The notes under the pieces were generated by a model. It worked only from the letters and a program-made list of their open reading frames with translations, was not told the DNA's origin and did not search any database. Shown piece after piece: positions 18,533-27,373 of a DNA stretch of 64,000 nucleotides. Source of the DNA: Candidatus Endobugula sertula (lineage in GTDB: Bacteria; Pseudomonadota; Gammaproteobacteria; Pseudomonadales; Cellvibrionaceae); the NCBI GenBank assembly GCA_001723645.1, contig MDLC01000011.1:1-64000 (forward strand), read 5' to 3'. The position numbers were made by a program, and so were the translations under genes. Each line of letters begins with the position of its first letter. Position 1 is the stretch's first letter.

Positions 18533-19463
18533 TAGTTTTTGCAGCTAACGCACCGGATGCAATGGCACTAACGACGCAAGGAAAATGTGTATTACAAATA
18601 TCTCCAGCCGCATAAATACCTGGGACATTGGTTTTGGACACCTGATCCACCCATAAAAAATCATTGTGATGACAGTCTAACTTTTTTCCTAAACCTTGTT
18701 CGACAATATCAATAACACTATCGGTATTTGCTCGATATCCTACCAAAATATGAATTCTATCCACACTGACAGTCACCTCAGTACTGCTTTTAATCTTTAT
18801 CGACATACGATGGTTATTGATAAAAAAGTGGGTGATTTTAGCGTATTCATAAAGAGAAAAATGCTGATGTGCTAACACCTTTTCTACAAACTTCTGTTGG
18901 GCTTTAGGGGTAGACCGAGCAATCAAGGAAACCTCACAGCCACATTCAAGCAACATTAGCGCATTTTCAAAACCATTATCACCAGCACCAAGAATCACAA
19001 TATGCTGTCCTCGCAGATCATCCATACCAATAAAGCTATAAGGCCCTTCTATAATTCTCTCTCTATTTATGTCCTCAAACCCCGGAATAGATTCCAGTAT
19101 CTCTTGACCTACATAACGTGTCCCATTGGCAAGAATAATGGACTCACAGATTTTGCTAGACCCATCACTAAACTCGAGATAAAAACCACCAAAAACTCTC
19201 TTTATAGCCGTCATTGTCAGATTGACATGAACTGGTATATCTTCTTTTTGTATATGCTGGTAAAAATTTTTGGCAATATCAACACCCGTCACACCCTGTT
19301 GTCCCAGTACCCAACTATTTTCCAAAAAATTAAAGTTCTGCATTCCCCCAGTCACAGAAGCCTTTTCTATCACGAAAGGAAACAACCCCAGTTTTTTGGC
19401 CCATAAGGCCGCTGATAAACCTGCCGGACCGGAACCAATAATTGCTACAGAGACTTTTTTCAT
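18498..19463 (-). CDS. Thioredoxin-reductase-like FAD/NAD(P) oxidoreductase without redox CxxC
   Basis: A 321-residue flavoprotein: FAD-binding GSGPAGLSAA near the N-terminus, NAD(P)-binding GAGDNGFENA mid-way, and a C-terminal FAD motif IYAAGDICN. The catalytic CxxC of thioredoxin reductases is missing, so it resembles ferredoxin/flavodoxin-NADP reductases or YpdA-like enzymes. The electron acceptor is unknown. The ATG at 19463 is chosen because it forms an ATGA overlap with the folK stop and gives the usual family N-terminus; a longer frame to 19520 exists. Expression is probably coupled to folK. Confidence 0.82.
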   Translation of the reverse strand: MKKVSVAIIGSGPAGLSAALWAKKLGLFPFVIEKASVTGGMQNFNFLENSWVLGQQGVTGVDIAKNFYQHIQKEDIPVHVNLTMTAIKRVFGGFYLEFSDGSSKICESIILANGTRYVGQEILESIPGFEDINRERIIEGPYSFIGMDDLRGQHIVILGAGDNGFENALMLLECGCEVSLIARSTPKAQQKFVEKVLAHQHFSLYEYAKITHFFINNHRMSIKIKSSTEVTVSVDRIHILVGYRANTDSVIDIVEQGLGKKLDCHHNDFLWVDQVSKTNVPGIYAAGDICNTHFPCVVSAIASGALAAKTISRELLKTGVN

Positions 19464-20014
19464 CAATTGAATGACATCGCCACACAAGGGGGAGCGACTG
19501 AAATCAGTTGTTGTTGCCAAACAAAATCAACCGCATGCAATTCTTGCTGCCCTTCAAAACACTCCCATAATTGGGAAAAACTTTTCTCCAGTAAAGGCGG
19601 CACAATATGAGGGAATATTTCTGCCAAAGGTTTGAGCACATAAGCACATTGCAAAGCGTCTATACGTGGAACAGAAGCTCCATCCTTTTGATCACCATAA
19701 AACAAGAAATCAATATCCATTGCCACTAAATCAGTAGAGCGATCTCGACCACACTGAGCCTCTATCTGACGCAAAACAGATTGCACCTCAGCAACAGAGC
19801 AGTCAGAGCAAAAGCTGACAACCGTATTTAAATAATGGCGGGGGTTTTCCTGAGGCTGGTTCACATTTGAACCATATGGAGGGACATTGTAAATAGAAGC
19901 TACCTTCAGCTTACCAAAAGTTTCATATAAAGCATCTAGCGCTATCACCACATTCTGTTCTGAATGGTGATTGCTGCCTAAACTGACAACCACCTGATTA
20001 TCAGCAAATTTCAT
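19463..20014 (-). CDS. folK: 6-hydroxymethyl-7,8-dihydropterin pyrophosphokinase FolK
   Basis: A folate pathway enzyme that transfers pyrophosphate from ATP to hydroxymethyl-dihydropterin. The 183 residues contain SLGSN (11-15), the motif CGRDRSTDLVAMDIDFLFYG (about 88-107) with the two metal-binding Asp residues, and KPLAEIFP. Its start overlaps the folB stop by one base and its stop overlaps the flavoprotein start, so the three genes form a tightly packed operon. Confidence 0.93.
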   Translation of the reverse strand: MKFADNQVVVSLGSNHHSEQNVVIALDALYETFGKLKVASIYNVPPYGSNVNQPQENPRHYLNTVVSFCSDCSVAEVQSVLRQIEAQCGRDRSTDLVAMDIDFLFYGDQKDGASVPRIDALQCAYVLKPLAEIFPHIVPPLLEKSFSQLWECFEGQQELHAVDFVWQQQLISVAPPCVAMSFN

Positions 20015-20370
20015 CAGCTATCCTGCCCTCGCTCAATCTCAATACCGACACATTTAACATGGGTGAGCACATCCATTTTATAGATAGCCAAACGTAACCA
20101 CTTCACGACAAATTGTTCCTGAATTTTGGTAGCAACCCGCTCAGCCAGAGTTTCTATTAATCCGAATTCACCTTGCTGAACAAACGCTGTTACTACATCA
20201 CATACTGCGGAGTAATCAATCGTATATTGCAAATTTTCATCTACGGCAGCTTGCCGAATATCCGTTCCCAAGTCCATATCAATCAATAGGGTCTGTCTAG
20301 AAATACGCTCCCATGGATACAACCCAATGATGGTTTCGACGCGTAAATCTCGGATGATGACTTTATCCAT
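20014..20370 (-). CDS. folB: Dihydroneopterin aldolase FolB
   Basis: This enzyme catalyses conversion of dihydroneopterin to hydroxymethyl-dihydropterin plus glycolaldehyde, the step before FolK. The 118 residues show DKVIIRDLRVETIIGLYPWER at the N-terminus, DYSAVCDVVTAFVQQ, FGLIETLAERVA with the catalytic Glu, and a late Lys in the usual place. It starts ATG and overlaps folK by one base. In pseudomonads plsY commonly lies between folB and tsaD; here that 114-base gap is empty. Confidence 0.92.
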   Translation of the reverse strand: MDKVIIRDLRVETIIGLYPWERISRQTLLIDMDLGTDIRQAAVDENLQYTIDYSAVCDVVTAFVQQGEFGLIETLAERVATKIQEQFVVKWLRLAIYKMDVLTHVKCVGIEIERGQDS

Positions 20371-20484
20371 AGTAGTACTTTTTTGTGATTTGTGGATTTT
20401 CTTTTATTAACTGAAGTGATTGCTGTCACGCTGGGTAAATATATTATTATTTCTGCCCCGATAGTATATCTTAACGTGTAAAAC

Positions 20485-21537
20485 TCAAGTATTTTTATTG
20501 CACCCGTTTCCAACGGGTTCCAAATCCTCCAAATTCCAGCGTGGTGTCACTCGCACAGCCAAACTATCATTCTGCTGTGCCAGTAAACGCTGGCACCCAG
20601 CATAAGCAATCATAGCACCATTATCAGTACAGAATTCATGCCGAGCATAGAAAACACCCGCCTGTATTTTGGTCAGAGCTTGTTCCAAGCGCTCACGTAA
20701 CCGTGTATTGGCCGAAACTCCCCCTGCAATCACCAAGGTCTTCATCCTTTCCTGCTCCAATGCACGTCGGCATTTGATCACTAAGGTATCCACTACTGCC
20801 TCTTGAAAAGCACAGGCAATATCAGCACACACTTGATGATCAGGTAAACCATCATCCAAAGCATGTTTGACCACCGTATTTAAAGTAAAGGTTTTCAGAC
20901 CACTAAAGCTAAAATCCAAGCCTGGGCGGTCTACCATAGGGCGTGGGAAAGTGAAGCGACCTTGCTCACCCTTTTCAGCTAAAGTCGCGATATGGGGGCC
21001 TCCCGGATAGTCCAAATCCAGCATTTTGGCGACTTTATCAAAAGCTTCACCCGCTGCATCATCAAGCGACTCACCCAACAGGCGATATTCACCAACACCG
21101 TCCACTCTCACCAACTGGGTATGACCCCCTGAAACCAGCAACGCAATAAAAGGAAAGGCTGGTGATTGAGCTTCCAACATGGGAGCTAACAAATGCCCTT
21201 CCATATGGTGTATCCCAATAGCTGGAATATCCAAAGCTAAGGCCAGGGCACGCCCAGTACAAGCACCCACCATCAAAGCACCCACCAGACCGGGGCCCTT
21301 CGTATAAGCAATTCCATCAATCTGCTTTTTGTTTAACTGACAGTCTGCCAGCAATTCATCTACCAAGGGCAACAGTTTACGCACATGGTCACGGGAGGCC
21401 AGTTCAGGGACCACTCCCCCATACTCACTATGTAAGGCAATCTGGCTATATAGCTTATGACCCAGCAAACCTTCTTCACTGTCATAGAGTGCTACACCCG
21501 TCTCATCGCACGAGGTTTCAATACCTAAAATACGCAC
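20485..21537 (-). CDS. tsaD: tRNA threonylcarbamoyladenosine transferase subunit TsaD
   Basis: A member of the ASKHA family that, with TsaB and TsaE, transfers the threonylcarbamoyl group to A37 of ANN-decoding tRNAs. The 350 residues begin [19 protein letters not shown] and carry the metal-binding HMEGH (about 111-115), the ATP-site stretch [19 protein letters not shown], and [14 protein letters not shown]. Length and motifs are normal. It is divergent from rpsU, as in many gammaproteobacteria. Confidence 0.96.
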   Translation of the reverse strand: MRILGIETSCDETGVALYDSEEGLLGHKLYSQIALHSEYGGVVPELASRDHVRKLLPLVDELLADCQLNKKQIDGIAYTKGPGLVGALMVGACTGRALALALDIPAIGIHHMEGHLLAPMLEAQSPAFPFIALLVSGGHTQLVRVDGVGEYRLLGESLDDAAGEAFDKVAKMLDLDYPGGPHIATLAEKGEQGRFTFPRPMVDRPGLDFSFSGLKTFTLNTVVKHALDDGLPDHQVCADIACAFQEAVVDTLVIKCRRALEQERMKTLVIAGGVSANTRLRERLEQALTKIQAGVFYARHEFCTDNGAMIAYAGCQRLLAQQNDSLAVRVTPRWNLEDLEPVGNGCNKNT

Positions 21538-21625
21538 CTTTTACGGCCTTTATCTGTTTTGAGAAGAAATAGCGGTATCATACCGAAAAAGCCGCCAATG
21601 TTGGGAAACAATTCGCCTAAAAAGC

Positions 21626-21654
21626 TTGTGATTAACCTCATGTCTGTGTAGAAT
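21626..21654 (+). promoter_or_regulatory. Sigma70-type promoter for rpsU
   Basis: TTGTGA at 21626-21631 and TAGAAT at 21649-21654 are separated by exactly 17 bases. It is followed by a 5' leader of about 140 bases before rpsU. Confidence 0.6.
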
Positions 21655-21801
21655 TTGCGCCCCCGTGCATAAGTCGGTAATCGAGAACACGGGTGTATTG
21701 GGTTAATATTGACGAGTGACAGGCCCTATACAAGCTATTATTAGTAGCAGTAAGTAGTCACTCAACAGAATTTTTTGCAAATATTATCAACAGGGTTAAT
21801 T

Positions 21802-22017
21802 ATGCCTTCTGTCAAGATTAAAGAAAACGAACCATTTGATATTGCTCTACGTCGCTTCAAGCGCTCATGTGAAAAAGCGGGCATCCTGGCTGAAGTTCGT
21901 CGTCGCGAACAATATGAAAAGCCAACTTCTGTACGCAAACGTCAAGCGGCTGCAGCCGTTAAACGTCACTTGAAAAAAGTACAGCGTGAATCACGCAAAT
22001 TTAAACGTTTATACTAA
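21802..22017 (+). CDS. rpsU: 30S ribosomal protein S21
   Basis: A 71-residue basic ribosomal protein used in initiation. The sequence [19 protein letters not shown] and [20 protein letters not shown] is highly conserved, and the C-terminus is Lys/Arg-rich. The ATG at 21802 matches all family members; an earlier in-frame start at 21775 adds nine unrelated residues. It heads the macromolecular synthesis cluster (usually rpsU, optionally yqeY, dnaG, rpoD). Confidence 0.97.
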   Translation: MPSVKIKENEPFDIALRRFKRSCEKAGILAEVRRREQYEKPTSVRKRQAAAAVKRHLKKVQRESRKFKRLY

Positions 22018-22051
22018 ACACCTCCCTGAAAACGGGTTAGGAATCTAAAAT

Positions 22052-22072
22052 ACAGGGTTTTAGCCTGTTTTT
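22052..22072 (+). terminator. Weak terminator/attenuator after rpsU
   Basis: ACAGG, a seven-base loop and CCTGT are followed by TTTTT. The short stem suggests partial termination between rpsU and yqeY, as known for this operon in other bacteria. Confidence 0.5.
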
Positions 22073-22122
22073 GCTTTTCCCGTCTTTCAATAATAGAGCC
22101 CATAGATTTAGAGAACTGTATT

Positions 22123-22575
22123 ATGGCTACCAGTGAACTACAGTCCCGCATTCATAACGAAATGAAAGCGACCATGAGAGCCAAAAATAAGTCACGTCTA
22201 GGAGTTATCCGCCTTATTCAGTCCGAATTCAAACGTATTGAAGTGGATGAGCGTATTGAACTTGATGACTCTCGCGTACTCGCCGTGCTCGACAAAATGG
22301 TTAAGCAGAGACGAGATTCTGCCAAACAGTATGAAGACGCTAACCGACAGGAATTGGCTGATCAGGAGCATTTCGAAATCAGTATTATCACTGAATTTCT
22401 GCCCCAACCACTTAGCGATGACGAAATCACTACTCTAATAGACGATGCAGTGAATGCAACAAACGCTAGTGGAATGCAGGATATGGGGAAAGTGATGGGG
22501 ATATTAAAACCACAGCTTCAAGGCCGAGCGGATATTGGTCACGTTAGCAAACAGGTCAAAACCAAAATTTCATAA
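22123..22575 (+). CDS. GatB/YqeY-domain protein
   Basis: A 150-residue protein of the YqeY family, related to the tRNA-binding tail of GatB. Visible: LQSRIHNEMKATMRAKNKSRL, VIRLIQSEFKRIEVDER, VLDKMVKQRRDSAKQYEDA, DMGKVMGILKPQLQGRADIG. The exact role is not established; the family is thought to bind tRNA. It lies 105 bases after rpsU in the usual position, but dnaG does not follow. The next gene-like sequence is a decayed ORF on the other strand. Confidence 0.9.
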   Translation: MATSELQSRIHNEMKATMRAKNKSRLGVIRLIQSEFKRIEVDERIELDDSRVLAVLDKMVKQRRDSAKQYEDANRQELADQEHFEISIITEFLPQPLSDDEITTLIDDAVNATNASGMQDMGKVMGILKPQLQGRADIGHVSKQVKTKIS

Positions 22576-22602
22576 ACCCTATCTGGAATATCATCTAATC
22601 AG

Positions 22603-22930
22603 TCAACTTAACCTGCCATATTCAGTTAGCTGGCGCTTTAATACACCAACGTCCCATCTAATATCCACCACTCGCTCTTCTATCAGCTTCCGAGTAGTTT
22701 GGTTTTCTGATTGTCTCCCTAAAGAAAGTTGATAAGAAATAGTTGGAAAAATCATAAACTTCGAAAACGTCTTGCCAATCGCACCTATATTGTAACAACC
22801 CAAAGCATTCAACCATCAGAAATACCTCAGAAGAAAAATTTAGCTCTTTATTTTGATCAACATACCGTCTTAATATTCCCAAGAGTTTCTGGTACTTATC
22901 GTTGGTAACTGTGATTACTTCACAATCTAG
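22603..22930 (-). pseudogene. Frameshifted remnant of an unidentified gene
   Basis: One frame from 22930 reads DCEVITVTNDKYQKLLGILR, continues through NKELNFSSEVFLMVECFGLL and CDWQDVFEVYDFSNYFLS, then loses sense. A second frame picks up at about 22735 with LSLGRQSENQTTRKLIEERV and VDIRWDVGVLKRQLTEYGRL before a stop. Together they look like one protein of about 105 residues broken by an indel, lacking a proper start. I do not recognise the family. It lies exactly where dnaG would be expected. Confidence 0.4.
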
Positions 22931-22950
22931 TTATAACCTATACAGCTTAA

Positions 22951-23036
22951 TTAATGATTAAATATAACTAAATTTCAGGAGATATGATTGAACTTAGTTA
23001 ATGACTAAATATAACTAAATTTTAGGAAATATGATT
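22951..23036. repeat. Two direct repeats, 47-base period
   Basis: A 39-base AT-rich unit at 22951-22989 recurs at 22998-23036 with three differences; the shared core is TAAATATAACTAAATTT. It lies in the non-coding gap before the solute-binding protein gene. It could be a regulatory array or a duplication scar. Confidence 0.7.
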
Positions 23037-23272
23037 TAGTTTAATTATGTGACCAAGCTTTACATTAAGAGAAGATTGTAGTTGGACAGTTACTAGTATA
23101 TGAACTATAGTTTTAGGAGCTATTAGGATATATCACAAAAAGGTCCTAAGAAAAGGCTACTGGAGTACATATTCTATACTCTGCCCCATAATTTAGTGTA
23201 GATATAAATATGTAAATTTTAATAACATAATACTGTATGTAAGTCTCACAAATATCTTAAGGTGATAATTTT

Positions 23273-23995
23273 ATGAAAATTTTTTTAACAATGCTTTTTT
23301 TGATATTTTCTCATTTGGCTATCGCAGAAGAGGTAATCACACTAACAAGTGATCCTTACCCACCTTATCTCGAGTTTAATAAAGATACCGGAACCGCTTC
23401 AGGCGTTGTTGTCGATACACTTGGAAAAATATTTGCTAATATCCCTGGAGTCAAATTAGAGTACAAATTGCTCCCTTGGGAAAGAGCACTAAGTAGTGTA
23501 GCGAATGGAGATGTCGATGGAATACCACAACTTTCATTCACAGAAGAGCGACTAGAGCACTACGTTTTTACAGATACATACCTTACAGGAAAGTTAAATC
23601 TTTATTATAAAAGTGACAAATACCCTAATGGTATAGACTGGAACGAACTAAAAGATTTATCGGGCTATTCAATCGGTGCTATTAATGGATATAACTATGG
23701 TGATGTATGGAACGAAGCGGAAAAAAATGGACACATAAAAGTGCACAGAGTGCTCAATCCCGAACGTTTACTGAAATTTTTAATGGGTGGCAGGGCAGAC
23801 CTTGTACTCGTAAATGATCAAGTTGCTAATCTTATGGCAAAAAAACTGGGCTTTTCTGACAAGATTACGCCTGTAAGCAAGCCAGTTAAAACTTACATTT
23901 GGCATATGGCTTTTTCCAAAAAGTCAGACGCCAAAAATCATGTAGACGCTATTAATAAAGCAATTAAAGAACTAAAAGCAAGTGGTGAGTTGTAA
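23273..23995 (+). CDS. Family 3 periplasmic solute-binding protein
   Basis: A 240-residue secreted protein with a signal peptide (about 1-18, cleaved after AIA). The mature part begins EEVITLTSDPYPPYLEFNKD, a hallmark of the SBP_bac_3 fold, and continues with GVVVDTLGKIF, YKLLPWERALSSVANGDVDG and SYSIGAINGYNYGDVWNEAE. The family binds amino acids or similar small solutes for ABC importers or sensors. No permease or ATPase of that importer type is adjacent, so it is an orphan and the ligand is unknown. AAGGTG precedes the ATG. The base composition is more AT-rich than flanking core genes. Confidence 0.85.
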   Translation: MKIFLTMLFLIFSHLAIAEEVITLTSDPYPPYLEFNKDTGTASGVVVDTLGKIFANIPGVKLEYKLLPWERALSSVANGDVDGIPQLSFTEERLEHYVFTDTYLTGKLNLYYKSDKYPNGIDWNELKDLSGYSIGAINGYNYGDVWNEAEKNGHIKVHRVLNPERLLKFLMGGRADLVLVNDQVANLMAKKLGFSDKITPVSKPVKTYIWHMAFSKKSDAKNHVDAINKAIKELKASGEL

Positions 23996-24024
23996 TCAGG
24001 CAAGTGAACGAGTCATTTTATTTA

Positions 24025-24073
24025 GAGAGGGTTACCGACTTTAACAGATAGTAATTAAAAACGTAACCTTCTC
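24025..24073. repeat. Imperfect inverted repeat in the gap after the solute-binding gene
   Basis: GAGAGGGTTAC at 24025-24035 faces GTAACCTTCTC at 24063-24073, one mismatch in eleven, around a 27-base centre. No T run follows. The rest of 23996-24314 holds no supported gene. Confidence 0.35.
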
Positions 24074-24314
24074 ATACTCTACTAAAATAAGCTAGATAGC
24101 ACCTGTTCACACTAATCAACTTGTCAGCGCTTAAAGAAAAGTTGATAAAAAATCGAAAAAACACATCCCATTTATTAACGCGGCTGAAAATCCTTCGGAA
24201 ACCTTTCAAACAACGAACCAAGCACTCAACTCCGTCCCGTTACGCGTCTTATCAAAAGCTAAGGGCACAACTCAAAAGGTTTTATTTCAATTATTCCCAA
24301 GATGAAACACACAA

Positions 24315-25554
24315 TTAAACGGAGCTTGCGCTTTTATACGCATTTATAGAAGGAATGGAGGCCGCAACGATTGTAGAGAAGAGAATTAAAAACAATAAAT
24401 ACAGAGCGTTCTCAGAGAAAATATTTGCCTGAACATGTACACCAAAGTCAGACACTAACACACCCTTGGCACAGACCAGACACAAGTACAACAATGCTGC
24501 ACCCAGCACCATGCTGAGGAAGGAAACGATCAACGCTTCTAATTCGATGAGGAAAAATATAAATATAGGCGATGCTCCAATAACCCTGAGAAGCTGAATC
24601 TCCCTATTACGTTCCCGAATTGAAGCAAGCAACATAGCACTTAACCCCAATAAAGAGGCAATAAGGATAAGCACTGAAACTAAACGCAACGTGTTTTCTA
24701 ACACTTTCATTATTTGCCAAAACTCTGACAGCACAGCACCGGGCAGTATTGCCAACATGGGTTCCTTCTTATAGTTATTAATGTCTCTTTGCACATGGAA
24801 AGTTGCCATCCGAGATTTTAGTCCCAACATGAAAGCCGTAATACTTTGAGATTTAAGTTCAAGCCGCTCAACTTGCTCAATGGTGATTTTGCTCCCAGGC
24901 ATTTTTACACCCTGTTGCCAGTCAATATGAATGGGCTTCAATGCCTTCTAAGCTAACATGCAATGTTTGATCAACAGGTGTTCCTGTGGGTTTTAAAATG
25001 CCAACGACCGTAAACGGGCGATCATCGTGCTGGCTGAAGCTGGTACTGGCTATGCCGTGCGACAAAACCAACTTTTCACCCAAAGAATAACCAAGCTTCT
25101 TAGCAATATCAGCACCTATGACTACATCAAGCAAGTGACTGAATGCATGACCTTTGTCAAACTTCAGTGTATGCCCATTGCCATAGCTAAAGACTTCGAA
25201 ATACTCCTTAGTTGTGCCCATCACACGATAGCCTTTATGTGAATCGCCAAGAGCAATAGGCACGGCCCATTTCACTTGTGGATGAGAAGTGATATCTTCG
25301 AAAGATCCCCAAGAAATGTTATTTGTAGGCGAACCTATGCGAAAAACCGAATACAGCAATAAATTAAGACTGCCTGTCCGAGCGCCAACGATAAGATCAA
25401 CACCAGAAACCGTATTCGCAAAACTTTCCTTCGCTTGATAACGAATATGTTCCACAGCCAATAAAACAAATATACTCACCGTCATAGCCATCAATGTGAG
25501 AATCACCGAGCCTTTCCGATTAAGCAAACTTTTCATAGCCAACTTAAAGAACAT
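24315..25554 (-). pseudogene. FtsX/MacB-type ABC permease of a Zrg-like zinc system, frameshifted
   Basis: Two overlapping frames make one permease of about 410 residues. The N-terminal part (25554 to about 24930) has a first membrane segment (SVILTLMAMTVSIFVLLAV) and a periplasmic MacB-like region (GVDLIVGARTGSLNLLLYSV, VVGILKPTGTPVDQTLHVSL). The C-terminal part (to 24315) has three membrane segments and SIRERNREIQLLRVIGASP. At about 24937 the frame breaks in a CCC run: removing one C would join GIEA directly to IHIDWQQGVKMPG. The ATPase gene overlaps its start by one base. As it stands, no full-length permease can be made. Confidence 0.8.
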
Positions 25555-26234
25555 TAACCATCTCCATCCAAAGAGCTAATATCAGACAATGCATCAACGC
25601 GATTGAAATACCGAGATAATGATAGATCGTGGCTAACAAAGACTAACGTGATATTGTTTTCAGCAACTAATGACATCAACACGGACATAAAATTATCACG
25701 GTTATCTTGATCAAGCGATGAGGTGGGTTCATCTGCGATTAATAGTGTCGGCTTATTGATAAGTGCTCGTGCAATCGCCACGCGCTGTTGCTGCCCGATA
25801 CTAAGCGTACTGGCCTGTTTGTGCCAATCATCAGACGATATGTTTAATTTTTCCAATAGTGCTTCTATTTCATTTTGCCTTACACCAGATGTAGCGTGCT
25901 TGCCAAAATGGGTCGCTAACTGAACACTTTCAACAGCATTTAAATAGGGAATGAGATTGAACTGTTGAAATACATAGCCAATATGATTGGCTCGAAATCT
26001 ATCACGTTGACGCTGGTCCATTTGATCAAGGCGGTCGTTCAAAATCGAAACCTCACCATTTTTGGGGACGAGCATGCCACTAAGAAGATTAAGCAACGTG
26101 GACTTCCTGCATCCTGAAGGGCCATGAACAAAGACTTGCTCCTGAGGTCCGACAACCCAACTTTGGATATTGAGTATTGGTTTATTCGGCATCCCAGGAT
26201 AAACGACATGAACGTCTTTAAGATTTATGGTCAT
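25554..26234 (-). CDS. LolD/MacB-type ABC ATPase with altered Walker A
   Basis: A 226-residue ATPase with signature LSIGQQQRVAIARAL, Walker B LLIADEPTSSLD, a Q-loop in VFQQFNLIPYL and an H-loop in VFVSHD. The Walker A motif reads GPSGCRKST instead of GPSGSGKST: the invariant Gly before the Lys is Arg (codon AGG), a single-base change that should cripple ATP binding. It is the partner of the frameshifted permease and lies in a Zrg-like zinc-uptake cluster with DUF3299 and DUF2796 genes. The reading frame itself is intact. It may be a non-functional gene caught early in decay. Confidence 0.85.
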   Translation of the reverse strand: MTINLKDVHVVYPGMPNKPILNIQSWVVGPQEQVFVHGPSGCRKSTLLNLLSGMLVPKNGEVSILNDRLDQMDQRQRDRFRANHIGYVFQQFNLIPYLNAVESVQLATHFGKHATSGVRQNEIEALLEKLNISSDDWHKQASTLSIGQQQRVAIARALINKPTLLIADEPTSSLDQDNRDNFMSVLMSLVAENNITLVFVSHDLSLSRYFNRVDALSDISSLDGDG

Positions 26235-26289
26235 AATGCTGAGTCATATTTAACCGACAGAAATCATAGTGAGAACAAATTGCCAAACA

Positions 26290-26312
26290 TAAAGGTTATA
26301 ATGTATCATTTT
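26290..26312. promoter_or_regulatory. Candidate Zur box
   Basis: GTTATAATGTATCATTT lies inside a 23-base site that matches the enterobacterial Zur consensus (GTTATAATATAACATTT core) at 15 of 17 core positions by my count. It lies between the divergent ATPase and DUF3299 genes, the expected place to repress both under zinc sufficiency. Confidence 0.55.
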
Positions 26313-26354
26313 GTGCTTAGACTTAAAATCCTAACCCTTAATAAAGCATCGAAA

Positions 26355-27032
26355 ATGGACAATATTCGTCAATTGGTCTTTAGGTTATTGGTGGTTCTAT
26401 CACTCAGTGCCTGCGATAACACAGAGCCAACAAAGACGCTCTCTGGCGCTGTCAACTCAAACACCACTACTCAAGAGGTTTCTTTGAATCTGGGTGAAAA
26501 AGACACCCCTCAATCTCACATTAAACCTGAAAAAAAGCTACCAAAAACTGCATTCAAAACGGTCGAATGGACTGATCTCATGCCCAAAGAGGACTTAGAT
26601 GCCTTATCAAACCCTCCCAGCTATATCAGCGATATCGAAGATGGCTCTGTTGAAGACCAGATCAGCAACCAAATTCAAAATACCATTGCAGCGGCAAGTG
26701 ATGATCGCTACCAACAAGCACTTATATCCACCCGTGTGGTTTCTGAAATGAACGGCCAAGCAATTAGAATTCCAGGTTTTATAGTGCCTTTAGAGTTTAA
26801 TGATGAACAAACCATTACCCAGTTTTTTCTAGTCCCATTTTTCGGTGCTTGTATTCATGTCCCACCACCCAATCAAATAATCTTTGTTGACTATCCTGAA
26901 GGCTTAAAGCTTGAAGCCTTATATGATCCATTTTGGGTGTCAGGCATTATAACAACCTCCTTCATCGAAAACGAACTCGCCACAGCAACATACTCTTTGA
27001 GAATGCAATATTTTGACAACTATACAGAGTAG
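26355..27032 (+). CDS. DUF3299 lipoprotein of a Zrg-like zinc-uptake cluster
   Basis: A 225-residue protein. The ATG at 26355 is chosen because it gives a lipoprotein signal peptide ending LSAC (Cys21); a longer frame from 26124 would overlap the ATPase gene and lacks a signal. The C-terminal domain (about 120-225) has RIPGFIVPLEF, FFLVPFFGACIHVPPPNQII and YSLRMQYFDNY, the DUF3299 pattern. Such proteins accompany DUF2796 and a MacB-like transporter in zinc-regulated loci such as Vibrio zrgABCDE. A Zur-like box precedes it. The molecular role is unproven. Confidence 0.8.
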   Translation: MDNIRQLVFRLLVVLSLSACDNTEPTKTLSGAVNSNTTTQEVSLNLGEKDTPQSHIKPEKKLPKTAFKTVEWTDLMPKEDLDALSNPPSYISDIEDGSVEDQISNQIQNTIAAASDDRYQQALISTRVVSEMNGQAIRIPGFIVPLEFNDEQTITQFFLVPFFGACIHVPPPNQIIFVDYPEGLKLEALYDPFWVSGIITTSFIENELATATYSLRMQYFDNYTE

Positions 27033-27215
27033 AACGCTTAAGTTTTTTTGAGTTACAGATTTTAAGCATCGAAGAGAACGCAGGCCATGAGCGGTACTTC
27101 CCATTCGTTATTAATATTATTAAAAATAATCTCAACATGGCTTTCTATACAGTCATCCAATGATGAAGATAGCCCTTAACTGTCGCCGCCGTTTTGCCTT
27201 ATAAAGGTATAAACG

Positions 27216-27362
27216 CTATTTCGCCATTTTGCGTAAATATCGTTTGAGCTTCACATAGCGCTCAGGTTTGGCCTTATTCTGTAAGGGCTTTCTTTTTACC
27301 ATTAAGCACACGCCACGGTTGTTGCACTATTGCTCTGCATTCTCAATGGCGTTGTCAATAGG
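27216..27362 (-). pseudogene. Possible IS66-type transposase scrap
   Basis: From 27362 the - strand reads PIDNNAIENAEQ and a stop. PIDNN..EN is the conserved C-terminal motif of IS66 transposases (PIDNNxxENxIRP). The same frame continues as a Lys/Arg-rich stretch (KPERYVKLKRYLRKMAK) to 27216. The surrounding gap 27033-27373 holds no intact gene. Confidence 0.35.
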
Positions 27363-27373
27363 GGTAATGATGC

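Noticed and set aside
24121-24318. 65-codon basic frame in the gap after the solute-binding gene
   Set aside because: Lys/Arg-rich but starts TTG without a ribosome site and matches no family I know.
26124-26354. 77-residue N-terminal extension of the DUF3299 protein
   Set aside because: It lies antisense to the ATPase gene, and the later ATG gives a proper lipoprotein signal.
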